Positions 34,801 through 45,350 of a stretch of DNA of 64,000 nt are shown here, piece by piece. Position 1 is the stretch's first letter. Every line of letters starts with the position of its first letter. This DNA is from Paragonimus westermani (Eukaryota > Platyhelminthes > Trematoda > Plagiorchiida > Troglotrematidae): assembly GCA_008508345.1 (NCBI GenBank), contig QNGE01003232.1, positions 16,862-80,861 on the forward strand. Direction: 5' to 3'. A program made the position numbers and the translations under genes. The notes below the pieces were generated by a model. That model was not told the DNA's origin, did no database searches, and saw only the letters and a list, made by a program, of their open reading frames with translations.

Positions 34801-35276
34801 ATTTAGGCGCGGGTAACTATGCCGGAGCTCTGTTACTCCACGCGTTTTCACGTTGAACAATGTCTTTGGAACTTTCACCTCATACTTCCCAAAAGGGGTT
34901 TGGCGCTTTCCGAACGGCCTGTGATCGCGACGTTGGCTGGGAGGCGTGTCATGGTAACGCTTTTCTACCGGACTTCGACCTTTTGGTGGGCCCCGCTTAC
35001 CACCCCGAAAATCGTCACGGCGGTCAGCTCGACGGCCGTAATTTTCTTCGCGGTACGCACCATAAAACGGTTTCGGAACGGGGGGCGCGTTGTAAGGCCT
35101 GCGCTCTGCAGAAGGAGGCCCGCCAATATAGAATCCTACACCTACTCCCCCAGAACCCATATAGCCACCACCATAAGGTGCTGAAAATATGCAAAAATTT
35201 AGTTAATAATTGATACACAACACAAAAAACAGCCTACACAACAGAACATACCGTTCCGACTCCACCTGCTCGCCAT
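31860..35276 (-). CDS. CCAR1: CCAR1/DBC1-family transcription and apoptosis coregulator
   Basis: Minus-strand exons: 35276-35252, 35180-34708, 34668-34307, 34268-33908, 33873-33726, 33467-33116, 32932-32692, 32650-32448, 32415-32306, 32270-31972, 31931-31860. All ten introns are GT-AG; nine are 32-71 bp and one is 258 bp. Lengths sum to 2646 nt (881 residues plus stop) with every phase consistent. Domains in order: Arg/Gly-rich N-terminus (about 45-105); DBC1 Nudix-like domain (about 107-300: KYEVKVPKTLF, ASDFYQCESTW, EPFPMHSPFKLGN, AIGGPWSPSLDG); SAP DNA-binding motif (about 401-437: VNELRNELAARKLDTRGLK); the IIVHPN...LLDYR...FEVSLFAEQFHEMLQRD block; an EF-hand-like region (about 610-655); and a C-terminal coiled coil (about 725-850) with an acidic end. 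Vertebrate CCAR1/CCAR2 act in the nucleus in Mediator and nuclear-receptor coactivation, p53 signalling and splicing-linked elongation. This copy lacks the N-terminal S1-like domain of human CCAR1 (about 1150 residues). Orthology to CCAR1 versus CCAR2 is not resolved; the symbol is by similarity. Confidence 0.93.
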
Positions 35277-35627
35277 AGCTGCTCAGTGGGAAATGGAAAT
35301 GGTGCGTCCGACTAAAACAAAATGAAATGGTTGTACATCCAAACAACTAAGCACGTGAAGTGGTTTCACGAATTGAAAACTTTCGCCTTTTCTAATCTCC
35401 AAAACATGGGTAAAGTGACTAGTTTAGTGATGAAAAAGCAAGAACACAATCACGCGCGAAAACTGAATCTTGGTGTCAGCTGACACGGATATGGACAATT
35501 TTCAGTCCTTCAGAATAAATAGTCATTGAGATAGACTCCGAAACCAATCAATTTTAGCTAGAAGTCGTGTTATTTGAAACTCGACAGTTGTCTAATAACT
35601 GTTTTCGAAACGTGAATATTTTCCCAC
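35277..35627 (-). promoter_or_regulatory. presumed upstream region of the CCAR1-like gene
   Basis: This 351-bp interval lies between the start codon and the gypsy 5' LTR. A pyrimidine-rich run ending in GAGCAG sits two bases before the ATG on the minus strand. It looks like a 3' splice acceptor, either for an upstream untranslated exon or for spliced-leader trans-splicing, which flatworms use. No TATA box is obvious. The promoter location is inferred from position alone. Confidence 0.35.
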
Positions 35628-35928
35628 TGTAGCGACTCTATATGCTTATGGCTAACTGCGTTGACGTTACAGTTCGCATTTGTACTCTCTCCCTTCCCCC
35701 ACATTTTGTATGCGCTTAAACGTTTGTTTGAACGAGTATGGTTTCCGGCAGGCCACCCGCACAGTCGAACGTTTCCGCTCCGGTGCCTGCTCGCGTGACG
35801 TTTTGCTGTGTTAACGTTTCATCTCGCTCTTCGCTCGCTCTCGTCGATTTTACGGGTGGACAATATATTTCTCGTCTACTCGATGCGTTGTTCGTAATTT
35901 ATTGGCCATAGCCCGTCTGAACTCTACA
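35628..35928 (+). repeat. 5' LTR of CsRn1-like element
   Basis: Starts TGTAGCGACTC and ends GTCTGAACTCTACA. A GGTGGACAATATATTTCTCG segment may hold promoter signals but no firm TATA box can be assigned. It is the likely promoter for transcription to the right, away from the CCAR1-like gene. Confidence 0.9.
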
Positions 35929-35931
35929 AAT

Positions 35932-35949
35932 TGGTGAGCCCGTTTGGGG
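35932..35949 (+). other. primer-binding site (tRNA-Trp type)
   Basis: TGGTGAGCCCGTTTGG follows the LTR by three bases. The CsRn1-family site is TGGTGACCCCG..., complementary to tRNA-Trp. Here one C is changed to G at the sixth position after TGG and the distal part has drifted. Confidence 0.65.
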
Positions 35950-36009
35950 TATATACGTCAGTGTATACCTGAGTTCATTTTTTCATCCCCTCATCACTTT
36001 TTGGGTGCG

Positions 36010-36056
36010 TATATTATATATATATATGTATAGAGTGCATATATATATTTATACCA
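36010..36056 (+). repeat. TA-rich simple sequence in the gypsy leader
   Basis: Runs of TATA/ATAT (TATATATATATATGTATAG and CATATATATATTTATACC) lie in the untranslated leader before the Gag start. They are a probable microsatellite. Confidence 0.7.
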
Positions 36057-36076
36057 TTCCTATTCGCTCGGTCGCT

Positions 36077-36950
36077 ATGGACACTAAGGAGGTTGAGTCC
36101 GAATTCTCGTCTTCGGTGTCGTTGATCACGCTAGCTGTTCCCGCTTTTGGGGACCTCGACCCAGAGCTGTGGTTCGCTGTGTTGGAAATAGAGTTCGGCT
36201 ATCGGCGCACAACGAATGACTCGGACAAGTTCTTGCAGCTTATACCGCGTCTCCCCCGAGATATGCTGATCCTGGTTAGTGATATTTTACCGGGGTCGAC
36301 AACCGATCGTTATGAGTCCGCTAAGCAGACGATTCTTAAGGAAACAGTCATCCGATAAAATGCGTTTGGAATAACTGTTCCAACGACTGCAATTGGGGGA
36401 AAAGAAGCCGTCGGTTCTTCTTCGGGAGATGTGACTTGTAGCAGGTAAAGCAAAGCTACCTGAGTCGTTTTTGCGAGAGTTGTGGATTCAAAGATTGCCC
36501 GAGTACATACAGGGGCTACTTCCGTGTTACCCTCACGTTCGTTAGGCGACCTTGCGGTTTCGGCCGACGCGATACATGAGCGTTTCCGAGGCGCAGGGCA
36601 GCCAGCAGTATTTGGGCAGATAGTTGACGCGAACAGTCCGGCGGATCACTTGTTGGCCACGAAGGACGCCAAAATAGCAAGCCTGCGGAGATCATTGGAA
36701 TGCCGTGAACACAACCCCTCAGAAACAAACGCTGAGATAGCTCAATTGCGGCGTGAATTGGCTGATCTTCGTGCCAGCATTTAGCGCAATAGATCACCGT
36801 CTAGAATTCCTCCAACGCGCGCCCGATCACCGCCCGGACTAAAAACTGGCAGTGTTTGTTGGTATCATGAGACGTATGGCGAAAACGCCAGACGATGCCG
36901 GTCGCCACGTAGCTGTCGTGGTAACAAACGTTTAAACTAGCAGGCCGGCG
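36077..36950 (+). pseudogene. CsRn1-like Gag, inactivated
   Basis: Starts at ATG 36077 (MDTKEVESEF). Positions 36077-36358 carry the conserved matrix/capsid start (PAFGDLDPELWFAVLEIEF and SDKFLQLIPRLP). The next part continues in other frames with in-frame TAA, TGA and TAG (36370-36545), including QRLQLGEKKPSVLLREM and SFLRELWIQRLPEY. The C-terminal finger near 36853-36912 reads CWYHETYGENARRC, then RSPRSC. The first C, H and C of the CsRn1-specific CHCC motif are kept, but the last cysteine is displaced, apparently by substitution. Such a Gag would not assemble. Confidence 0.8.
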
Positions 36951-37023
36951 TGTTCTAGCGACGACAGCCACAGGCCAGTCAAACAGCAGTCGCCTTTTCT
37001 TTCTGAAAGATTTAACCTCCAAA

Positions 37024-40000
37024 ATGCAATTCTTAATAGACACAGGGGCAGAGGTCAGTGTCATCCCGCATTCAGTAATGGATGCGCGTTCAGAATCCGG
37101 CACTACTCTCCGAGCTGCAAACGGTACGCCCATTAAAACCTTCGGTCGTCGACTGATGAATTTAAACTTTGGCCTTAGACGCGATTTTCCCTGGGTTTTT
37201 CTCGTGGCCGATATTCCTTTCCCTATCGTTGGTATCGACTTCCTCCGACATTTCGATTTACTGGTCGACGCACGTCGATCACGTCTGATCGATACCTCGA
37301 CGAAGCTAAACGTTCAGGGTAAGCCATCACACGCGGCTGTGATCAGTCCTATGCTAGCCAATCCTCTAGTTTGCGAGCCTTACGGGAAACTTTTATCCGA
37401 ATTCCCTCAACTGATCCGCCCCGCTAACGAACTGCCGGCCGTGACAACCGACGTTGCGCATCACATTGTCACACGAGGGCCGCCAGTTCGATGTCGTCCA
37501 CGCCGTTTAGCTCCTGAAAAGCTCAAAATTGCCCGAGCCGAATTCGAGCATATGCTCCAACTCGGCATTATCCGTCCGTCCAATAGCCCGTGGGCTTCGC
37601 CATTGCACATGGTGCCTAAAAAGACTGACAACGACTGGCGTCCGTGCGGCGACTATCGAGCGTTGAACAACGCAACCACTCCCGATAGGTATCCAATTCC
37701 CCACATTCAGGACTTGACGGCAAACCTGTCAGGGAAACAGATATTCACAAAAATCGACCTAGTGCGCGCTTACAATCAGATTCCTGTAGCCCCAGAAGAC
37801 GTCCCAAAGACAGCAGTCATAACACCGTTCGGGCTTTTCGAATTCTTACGCATGCCGTTTGGTCTGGGCAACGCCGCTCAGACTTTCCAACGTTTTATTC
37901 ACGACGTGTGTCGCGGGCTGGACGGTGTTTATCCGTACTTAGATGATATCTTGGTGGCCAGCTCATCGCAGGAGGAACATTGCGTACACTTGCGTTCATT
38001 ATTCACCCGGCTGTCGCATCATGGCGTTACCATACACCTGGCTAAATGCTCTTTCGGAGCGTCCCGCGTAGCCTTCCTGGGTCATAGTATATCCGCGAGC
38101 GGGATAGAACCTCTCCCCGACAAAGTACAGGCAATAGTGGACTACCCGGAGCCCACATCGTTCAAGCAACTTCGCCGTTTTGATGGTTTAGTGAATTTTT
38201 ACCGTCGTTTCATCCCTAACTGTGCCTGTCTAATGCAACCGCTCACCGACCTACTCAGAGGTAAGACACGTTCATTCTTATTCCCAACGGCCGCAAAAAT
38301 GGCCTTCATTAATTTAAAAAGGGCCATCGCCAATATAGCATCGCTGTCGCATCACCATCCGTCTGCTCCCTTGGCGCTAAGCGTGGATGCATCAGACGTG
38401 GCTGTAGGGGCGGTTCTGCAACAGCAACTCGGTGCCCATTGGTGCCCGCTAGCCTTTTTCTCTAAACGGTTACAACCTACTGAGTCGCGGTATAGTGCTT
38501 TTGGGAAGGAGCTGTTAGCGGTATACCTCGGCATCCGCCATTTTCGACATGTCCTTGAAGGCAGGGACTTTATCGTATTCACAGACCATAAGCCTCTAAC
38601 GTATGCGTTACGCTCGACAACGGACAGGTATTCCCCCAGAGAGACGAGACATCTGGATTATGTCGCTCAGTTCACGACCAATATTCGTCATATTTCAGGT
38701 ACTGCGAACCCAGTCGCCGATGCTCTCTCGCGCATTAATGCTACACTGAGCACGACGGAAAGCTCAGTCGATCTGACGGCAATCGCAGCCGCACAGGACA
38801 ACGACCCGGAGATAGAACAACTCCGCCGGTCCAGTTCCCTTAAGTTAGAAAGAGTCCCCATGAATTCCTCCGGTGGTCTGATTATTTGTGACACTTCACA
38901 AGGCATTCCTCGTCCGGTTATTCCATTGGCCTTCCGCCGCCGAATTTTCGATACGTTGCACAACATGTCTCACCCTGGCATACGTTCAACAGTCAAACTG
39001 GTCACGCAGCGCTTCGTCTGGCGCAACGTCAATCGCGACGTCCGCACATGGGCGAAAGCGTGCATACACTGCCAGCGGTCTAAGATCCACCGTCACACGC
39101 GTACCCCAGTGGGAACTTTTGCAGCCCCCGATGAACGCTTCTATCACGTGCATGTCGACCTGGTCGGACCCCTGCCACCCTCGGATGGGTATACTTACAT
39201 CCTGACATGCGTAGACAGGTTTACACGTTGGCCAGAGGCTATACCAATTCCGAATTGCTCGTCGGAAACCGTCGCACGAGCATTCTTAGAACGTTGGGTC
39301 GCTCAGTTTGGTTGCCCTGCTGTAGTGACTACCGATCGCGGGTCACATTTTGACTTAGCCTTCACTTCACTCCTCAACGCACTAGGCTGTAGTAGAATTC
39401 GCACAACAGCTTACCACCCGGCAGCCAACGGGTTGGTTGAGCGTTTTCATCGGCAGTTGAAAAGTTCACTATCCGCTAGCAACAACCCCTCATGGCACGA
39501 GGTTCTGCCACTAGTCTTGTTAGGTATCCGTAACACGCTGAAGGCTGACCTGCATACCACCCCCGCCCAGTTAGTGTATGGGTGCTCCTTACGTTTACCC
39601 GGCGAGTTGGTTGCCCCACGCGCAACGGGACCTATCAACTTCGCAGATTACGGCGAGCGGCTAGCCCAACACATGAGGCGACTCCGACCACATCCACCGA
39701 GAGAACAGACGACGCCAACGTACGTACACCCTCGTCTGTCAACTTGTTCTCATGTTTTGGTTCGTGCGGTTACTCCTAGACGACCTTTGCACCCGCCGTA
39801 TACCGGACCGTTTCGCGTCCTCGCACGCTATGCTAAGACTTTCGTGCTGGAACGCAATGGTAAACGCGAGGTGATCTCTATCGATAGACTGAAGCCAGCG
39901 TTTATAGAGGTACCCGATAAGGAAACTGGTTCGCAAGCAGCAACGCCATCTTCAGTCGGTACATTACCTAGCGTTGGTACAGATTCGCTTTCAGTGGCGA

Positions 40001-40101
40001 CTCCGCCTGCCTCGACGGGGCCAAGCCCCCAGAGCAGACGCGGGCGAGATTTGCGGAGGCCAGTGCGATTCGCAGATTACGTGGACGTCCGCCGTATCTA
40101 A
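37024..40101 (+). CDS. pol: CsRn1-like gypsy Pol polyprotein, open frame
   Basis: 1025 codons with no stop or frameshift. Aspartic protease [12 protein letters not shown] is at residues 4-15. RT motifs include [32 protein letters not shown] and the catalytic YLDD at about 305-308. RNase H has [12 protein letters not shown] (about 453) and [11 protein letters not shown] (about 519). The integrase zinc domain is HNMSHPG...CIHCQ (about 640-690), with a DDE triad at VDLVGPLPP (about 711), TTDRGSHF (about 770) and [11 protein letters not shown] (about 806). A GPF-type C-terminal module follows ([11 protein letters not shown]). The true Pol start is probably upstream, through readthrough or frameshift from Gag, since the first methionine falls right at the protease active site. 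It provides reverse transcription and integration for LTR elements. It may be recent or still selected in other copies; Gag in this copy is broken. Confidence 0.95.
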   Translation: MQFLIDTGAEVSVIPHSVMDARSESGTTLRAANGTPIKTFGRRLMNLNFGLRRDFPWVFLVADIPFPIVGIDFLRHFDLLVDARRSRLIDTSTKLNVQGKPSHAAVISPMLANPLVCEPYGKLLSEFPQLIRPANELPAVTTDVAHHIVTRGPPVRCRPRRLAPEKLKIARAEFEHMLQLGIIRPSNSPWASPLHMVPKKTDNDWRPCGDYRALNNATTPDRYPIPHIQDLTANLSGKQIFTKIDLVRAYNQIPVAPEDVPKTAVITPFGLFEFLRMPFGLGNAAQTFQRFIHDVCRGLDGVYPYLDDILVASSSQEEHCVHLRSLFTRLSHHGVTIHLAKCSFGASRVAFLGHSISASGIEPLPDKVQAIVDYPEPTSFKQLRRFDGLVNFYRRFIPNCACLMQPLTDLLRGKTRSFLFPTAAKMAFINLKRAIANIASLSHHHPSAPLALSVDASDVAVGAVLQQQLGAHWCPLAFFSKRLQPTESRYSAFGKELLAVYLGIRHFRHVLEGRDFIVFTDHKPLTYALRSTTDRYSPRETRHLDYVAQFTTNIRHISGTANPVADALSRINATLSTTESSVDLTAIAAAQDNDPEIEQLRRSSSLKLERVPMNSSGGLIICDTSQGIPRPVIPLAFRRRIFDTLHNMSHPGIRSTVKLVTQRFVWRNVNRDVRTWAKACIHCQRSKIHRHTRTPVGTFAAPDERFYHVHVDLVGPLPPSDGYTYILTCVDRFTRWPEAIPIPNCSSETVARAFLERWVAQFGCPAVVTTDRGSHFDLAFTSLLNALGCSRIRTTAYHPAANGLVERFHRQLKSSLSASNNPSWHEVLPLVLLGIRNTLKADLHTTPAQLVYGCSLRLPGELVAPRATGPINFADYGERLAQHMRRLRPHPPREQTTPTYVHPRLSTCSHVLVRAVTPRRPLHPPYTGPFRVLARYAKTFVLERNGKREVISIDRLKPAFIEVPDKETGSQAATPSSVGTLPSVGTDSLSVATPPASTGPSPQSRRGRDLRRPVRFADYVDVRRI

Positions 40102-40637
40102 TTTTTGTTGTCACTTCCTTAACAAGTTGATTTTAGATGGCCTAACCTACAACAGACTGTCGGCGAGACGTTTTCTTTGGAAAAGCAAAAGAAAGCCTTA
40201 TTTTGTCGGACGCCATGGAGTCAGAAAACCCGGTGAGGTTATCGTTTTCAGTTTATGAGCACTGTACATTCTAGATACCTGAAATTAACCATCCATCATC
40301 TACATGGGGCACTGAGGGCGTGCATTGCGAGAAGACGCTAGAAAGCTCGAATTCCGATGACGATCGCCCGCGATGGACGTGAACAAGGCTACGGCCCTAG
40401 TAGGCCGACCACAACGTGTCTGTTCCCAATTCCCCTTCTGCCCACAACCATTAACCTCCCCAACAGTGACCCCCAACCATTTTCAATTGTTTCCCTCACC
40501 CTTCCACCGGACGTGGACGCGAGCTGTGTGGCAGGAGTAAATTGGACCGTTCATGCTCGAGTCAACGGTTCCGGTTAACTGAAAAACTCCTACATTATCG
40601 AAGTCAACACCCTGGTTGTCTTCTAGCGGGGGAGCTC

Positions 40638-40938
40638 TGCAGCGACCCAATTTGTTTATGGCTAACTGCGTTGACGTTACAGTTAGCATTTGTACTCTCT
40701 CCCTTCCCCCACATTTTGTATGCGCTTAAACGTTTGTTTGAACGAGTATGGTTTCCGGCAGGCCACCCGCACACTCGAACGTTTCCGCTCCGGTGCCTGC
40801 TCGCGTGACGTTTTGCTGTGTTAACGTTTCATCTCGCTCTTCGCTCGCTCTCGTCGATTTTACGGGTGGACAATATATTTCTCGTCTACTCGTTGCGTTG
40901 TTTGTAATTGATCGGTCATAGCCCGTCTGAACTCTACA
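40638..40938 (+). repeat. 3' LTR of CsRn1-like element
   Basis: Starts TGCAGCGACCC and ends GAACTCTACA. It is the same length as the 5' LTR and about 96% identical by eye. A purine-rich GCGGGGGAGC just before it (about 40626-40635) is the likely polypurine tract. Confidence 0.9.
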
Positions 40939-40942
40939 CTAC

Positions 40943-43058
40943 TTAACAAACCAACAGTGGTTAATGTGTGATCGGCAATTATCTCTTTGCTATTTCCGCA
41001 TGTCTCTCTATTCTGGCAAGCCGTCCAAAGGATCATGGGGAAGTAGGGAGTACCGAGTTCCGAAAGTTCAATGACTCTAAGCGTAGAATACCAGAGCCAT
41101 GTGTAATTATGGAGGTTAGGATACGGCTAATGCAAGAAATGAAGATCGAGATAAGCCCTGGGACTACCATTAGAGTAAGCCAAAAATACGGGCCTTGGAA
41201 GAACACTTCGTATTCTACAGGTATGCAGTGTGAAGAATCCGTACCTAAACTCCATCTTGTTATGCTGCATTTCAATTTTGAGTGGTGTCTTCTCAGGTCG
41301 CTTGTTCCCACTATACTGATTACATACTTGCGCAAGCTGCCGTGTGACCTGTTGGTCAAAAAGGTGATGACCAGCTCTTCTCTGAGCCGACAGAATTCTA
41401 ACTGATAATTTTTCAGCATCGGAAGATGTGTTTCAGATGTCCTCCTCGTTGCTCCACAAATGGTCAAAGTGGCGTTGCGCTGGAAATTCACAGGAGGTGA
41501 TTTGTCCTCGTAAAGTAGTGAAGACTAGGTCACCAATGCAGCCCACTGGGTTTATTTTAAGTCGACATAAAAAGGGATGGAGTGAATCATCCGGAAGCCC
41601 TCTCTGTCTTCTCTGAGGCCAGTTGTACATGGAATTCATGACATTTGTGGAATACAGTGGTCATTGGGTGTATTCACTGATCGCTAACCCTTAACGCCAT
41701 CCGCAAACAGTGGTATTGAAGACGAAGTTAAAGATCGTTGACGGAGATGGGACGGAAATTGCGTCAGGAGTTAAACCTCGAAGAAAACCAAGAAAGTTCT
41801 CACGCCAACTGGAGAACTCAAGCTCGACGCGAATGGTGTTGAGGCCTGGCAGCCAGTCACTTTGGGTGCTTGCATTGCATGCCTTTGTGATGGGGTCTGT
41901 CACTCGGAGCTCAGTAATTCACCCTATCTAATTCTTTAACTAGGTCAAGGTGACCGGTATGCACGACATAACTCGTACCAGCTAATTCTGTTCAACGGTC
42001 AATGGATAAAACTAAACTCGTCGTGTGAGCAAAACCTAGAATGGGTACCGGAAAGGTGGTTGCGATGAGGCAAGCTTTTGTGAAATAAGTCTTATATCAA
42101 AGTCTCTAGTGCTTTCGACGTTCAAACAACGGTGACTGGACGTTATTCAACAAAACGATCTCGCCTGCCATCATTGAAGCTAGATGTTATATTAATATGA
42201 AGCCAACTGTCGCGTGCCAGGCTCTCAGGCGGAATTCATGAGCGTCAGTTTTAGGAGAGTCGAAGGTTTTCTGATTGTCTTAAAAAACTCTGGCTGGAAC
42301 ATCAGTGCACTCAAATCACAGATCGAGTATTTTCCGACGTAGTTGCTCGGAATACCCTAATTGCCCATCAGACGACATTGATGGTGCTTTTGTGATGGTT
42401 CTAGAAACACACGAATAAAGCAATTGAATTTGATAGCTTCCAGAGCTAGTTTCGATGCAGCGGTAATTGTTAAGGTAGCTGTCTGTGCTGAGTGTTTGAC
42501 AACTGTTACGTGTTTTATAGAAGGTTGATGATCACTGCCCCTATATTTATCTACTCCAATCCAAGGATTGCGAGTTTCTCTTGCAAAACTGACGTAAACA
42601 TTCGGAATACGCGTGCGACAAACCACTCATCCCGCGAACGTTAATCTTGATGTATTACCAAATCTTGATATCGTTTACTTCTAAGGACTTGTACCCGCTC
42701 AGTTTTCCTGTCTTATTTTCCATTGCCGGATAATTTTTGTATGTGCCATGGTTTTGTTTGCGCTTGACCGCTTCCCCGTTACGCGACTACTGTACTTGAT
42801 CACAACCTTGCCCCAGCTGTAACTTCGTGTGTACTTGAACGATATTTGGTGATGGACGACAGTCTCATTGAAGAAGGAATGCGTTTAAATGATGGGTTAA
42901 GGTTTGTGAAGGTATGACTAGAATTTTGCGAGAGGTTGAAGAAACGATCTGTATTTGATAAGACTGAGGAGCCGTCTGGGAGAATGAATGCAAACGTTCT
43001 CCTGTCTGTCACGTCAAAGAGACCTCATACTTACGGTTTCCAATGAAGCACTCTGTAT
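40943..43058. other. no firm gene; minus-strand membrane-protein-like frames
   Basis: Minus-strand open frames follow each other at 42626-42357, 41903-41691, 41639-41433 and 41491-41033. The last contains a strongly hydrophobic segment (WLTLMVVPGLISIFISC) after an Asn/Cys-containing stretch. They could be remnants of a single-pass membrane protein gene, but the frames contain stops and I could not join them with convincing splice sites. No LTR for the BEL/Pao element to the right was identified here. Confidence 0.3.
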
Positions 43059-43943
43059 GTGCGCAACTTAGTCATCAGCGTGGGTTTGCCAAAAATTCAG
43101 CTAGAACCTTTTGAATGTTTGCCTTTAAAATTCAATAGCTTCGTGCAAAATCTTGAGCTTTACATGACTAACAGATTGAACGACAGAGGACAGAAGTTAC
43201 CCTGCCTGATTTTTTTACTGCATGAGTCACGTAAGACAACTATTGAACACCGCATATTGCTGACTAACGAAATAGGATTTACTGAGGCAACCGGAATATC
43301 GGGGCGACGATTTGAAAGGTCGCATGAAATTGTTCAGTCTATCACCAAGGACTTGTTTAACGGTCCGAGGCTCGCCATGGGAGACATTGGAGGTCTTCAA
43401 CGTTTAGCTACTCAGATGAATGGTTGTCAGTTGACGATGTCCCAACGGAACCACCCATTTCAGTTAAGTTGTCCAACCAGCCCTCTCAGTATCGTGGATA
43501 GACTTCCTCGCCCAGTGCAAAGGAAGTGGGCGGAATTAGCTGACTGTTACAAACACTGGTCGGAGCCTCCTTTCAACGACTTACTTGAGATTATGTATCG
43601 GTGAATCTCGATTTTAAGTAACCTGTACGATCAACTGAACCCCCGGTCACTCGAGGGCCGTATCAGTAGAAATGAGACCGCGCCCTTCCGCGAGGGTTCT
43701 CAACGGATGCCGCTTGTGTCAACTGTCGTCAGAGTGGTAAATAAGCCACACCAACAGGCAGTATGCGGTGATGACCATGATTTGCTCGCGTGCCGGCGGT
43801 TTGGATGCATATCATCAGGAGGGAGACGCGAAGTTCCAAGGAAGTGTGAACGACGCTCCGTTTGTCTTCTGCCAAACCACACAGCCAAGTATTTCAGAGT
43901 CCGTATACAGTGTTCACGGCCTCTTTGTGGAGGGTGACATCAT
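43059..43943 (+). pseudogene. BEL/Pao Gag (DUF1759-like) and Cys/His region
   Basis: The open frame 43059-43604 begins with the characteristic LPKIQLEPFECLPLKFNSFV, then HRILLTNEIGFTEA, FERSHEIVQSITKDLFNGP and RLPRPVQRKWAELADCYKHW, all typical of BEL/Pao Gag. The Cys/His-rich region at 43715-43943 survives in pieces: CVNCRQSG, RRSVCLLPNHTAKYFRVRIQ and CSRPLCGG. Stops after 43604 and between the finger pieces destroy it. Confidence 0.8.
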
Positions 43944-45350
43944 ACCCTGATGCACACAGGCCCGGCGCCTTCTGGAACCGAGGTCGAAGTGGAGGAGTCA
44001 AGCTGCAAAGCCACCTGTTTGCACGAGAGAGAGGTTCTTCTGGGTTTCGTGCCTGTCATATTAGATGGTCAGTCAGGGCGGTTGAAACATATGCCCTTCT
44101 AGATAACGGGTCCGATACCACACCCACAGAGGAGTCTAGCTGAGCGACTAGGGCTGCCAACATGTGAGCGAACATTCAACATTCGTACGCTGAGTAAAGC
44201 CGCTACCATCGAATGCCAAGATCTGGGTTTGGAAGGACAAGGATTTTACAACCAAGGGTCTTCCGGTTGAACGGACGGAAACCATATCTGATGATGACGT
44301 TCGGCGGTGGCCTCACTTGGCCGGTCTACCCATCACCTCGTTGAAGAAAGGTAAATTCGGGCTACCAATAGGTTACGACATGCCGGAAGCAAGTTTAGTA
44401 ATAGATCGGCGGGCAGGAAACAGGCGTCAACCATACGCTGTAAAAAACATCTTGGGCTGGACTTTGCGAAGCCCTATGTCACTCTCAGCAAGCAGCAAGG
44501 TTGACGTTCATTGCTTTAGGGTACTCAACTAACACGATTGTTTCAACAGACGTCCGACCTAGAGTTTGTTGAACGCGGAGTGTCCGATGAGGTGGTTCAT
44601 TCATGTGCTGATCAACGAGCGTAGCGTATTGTAGAGCTCACAGTTGTGCTCAAGGACGGTCGGCATGAGATTGGCTTGCCGCGGAGGTTTAATAGTGTAA
44701 GTCTTCCCGATATCCGATGGTTGGCTCAGAAACGTCTGAATTTGATAGGCAAAAGACTTTCTCACGATAATGTATTGGCACGTAAATATAACGAGAATAT
44801 CAAGGTACACCAGACCAGAAGTTACAGATCCAGAGTTGACACCAGCGAGGATAAGACCCTTCCCCAGCGTTACCTACCTCACCACCGGGTGTTGAATTAG
44901 ATTAAACCTGGGAAGGTGCGGATAGTACTCGACTGCGCAGCGAGATGCAATGACACCTATTTGAACAAGGTCCTGCTGCAGGGGCCAGTGCTGACAAGCA
45001 ACGTATTGGGTGTGTTGTTGCGGTTCCGAAATGGTTTGATAACCTTGTCATCAGGAAGAGAGGAAATGTTTTTACAGATGAAGGTCCTTGAAAGAGACCG
45101 GTGGGTACTAGGCTTTCTTTGGCGGATTAATGAACCATTGTCTAGCTCACCGGACACGCGTGAGATTATAGTCCATCCTTTCGGGGCTAGTTCTTCGCTC
45201 TTTTGCGCGTCATATGCACTCAGGAAGACTGCGATTGATAATGAGCATCGATTTAGCAGGATGGCCAGCCAAATTATGTTAGAGTATTTTCACGTTGACG
45301 ACTGCTTAGTATCACTGGATACGCTTGAAGACGCCAGATGTGTAGTCTGA
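43944..45350 (+). pseudogene. BEL/Pao protease and reverse transcriptase
   Basis: The protease trace is ALLDNGSDTTP (about 44091-44123). The RT linker (LPDIRWLAQKRLNLIGKRLS, 44704-44763) is followed by RT in the open frame 44916-45350: VRIVLDCAARCNDTYLNKVLLQGP, LQMKVLERDRWVLGFLW, HPFGASSSLFCASYALRK and the catalytic region FHVDDCLVSL. Stops and frame changes precede and follow. Confidence 0.85.

Larger units (their letters stand above)
35628..40938 (+). mobile_element. CsRn1-like Ty3/gypsy LTR retrotransposon, nearly complete
   Basis: Two 301-bp LTRs (about 12 differences by eye) begin TGTAG (TGCAG in the 3' copy) and end CTACA, a perfect short inverted end in the 5' LTR. Flanks CCAC (35624-35627) and CTAC (40939-40942) fit a 4-bp target duplication with one change. 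A primer-binding site starts at 35932 and resembles the tRNA-Trp type used by CsRn1. Gag is broken by stops and a frame change, while pol is open for 1025 codons. Retrotransposition on its own is not expected because Gag is dead. Confidence 0.93.

Noticed and set aside
33544..35213. Plus-strand open frames of 75-121 codons over the CCAR1-like gene
   Set aside because: They are antisense shadows of the exons. The minus-strand model explains the region fully.
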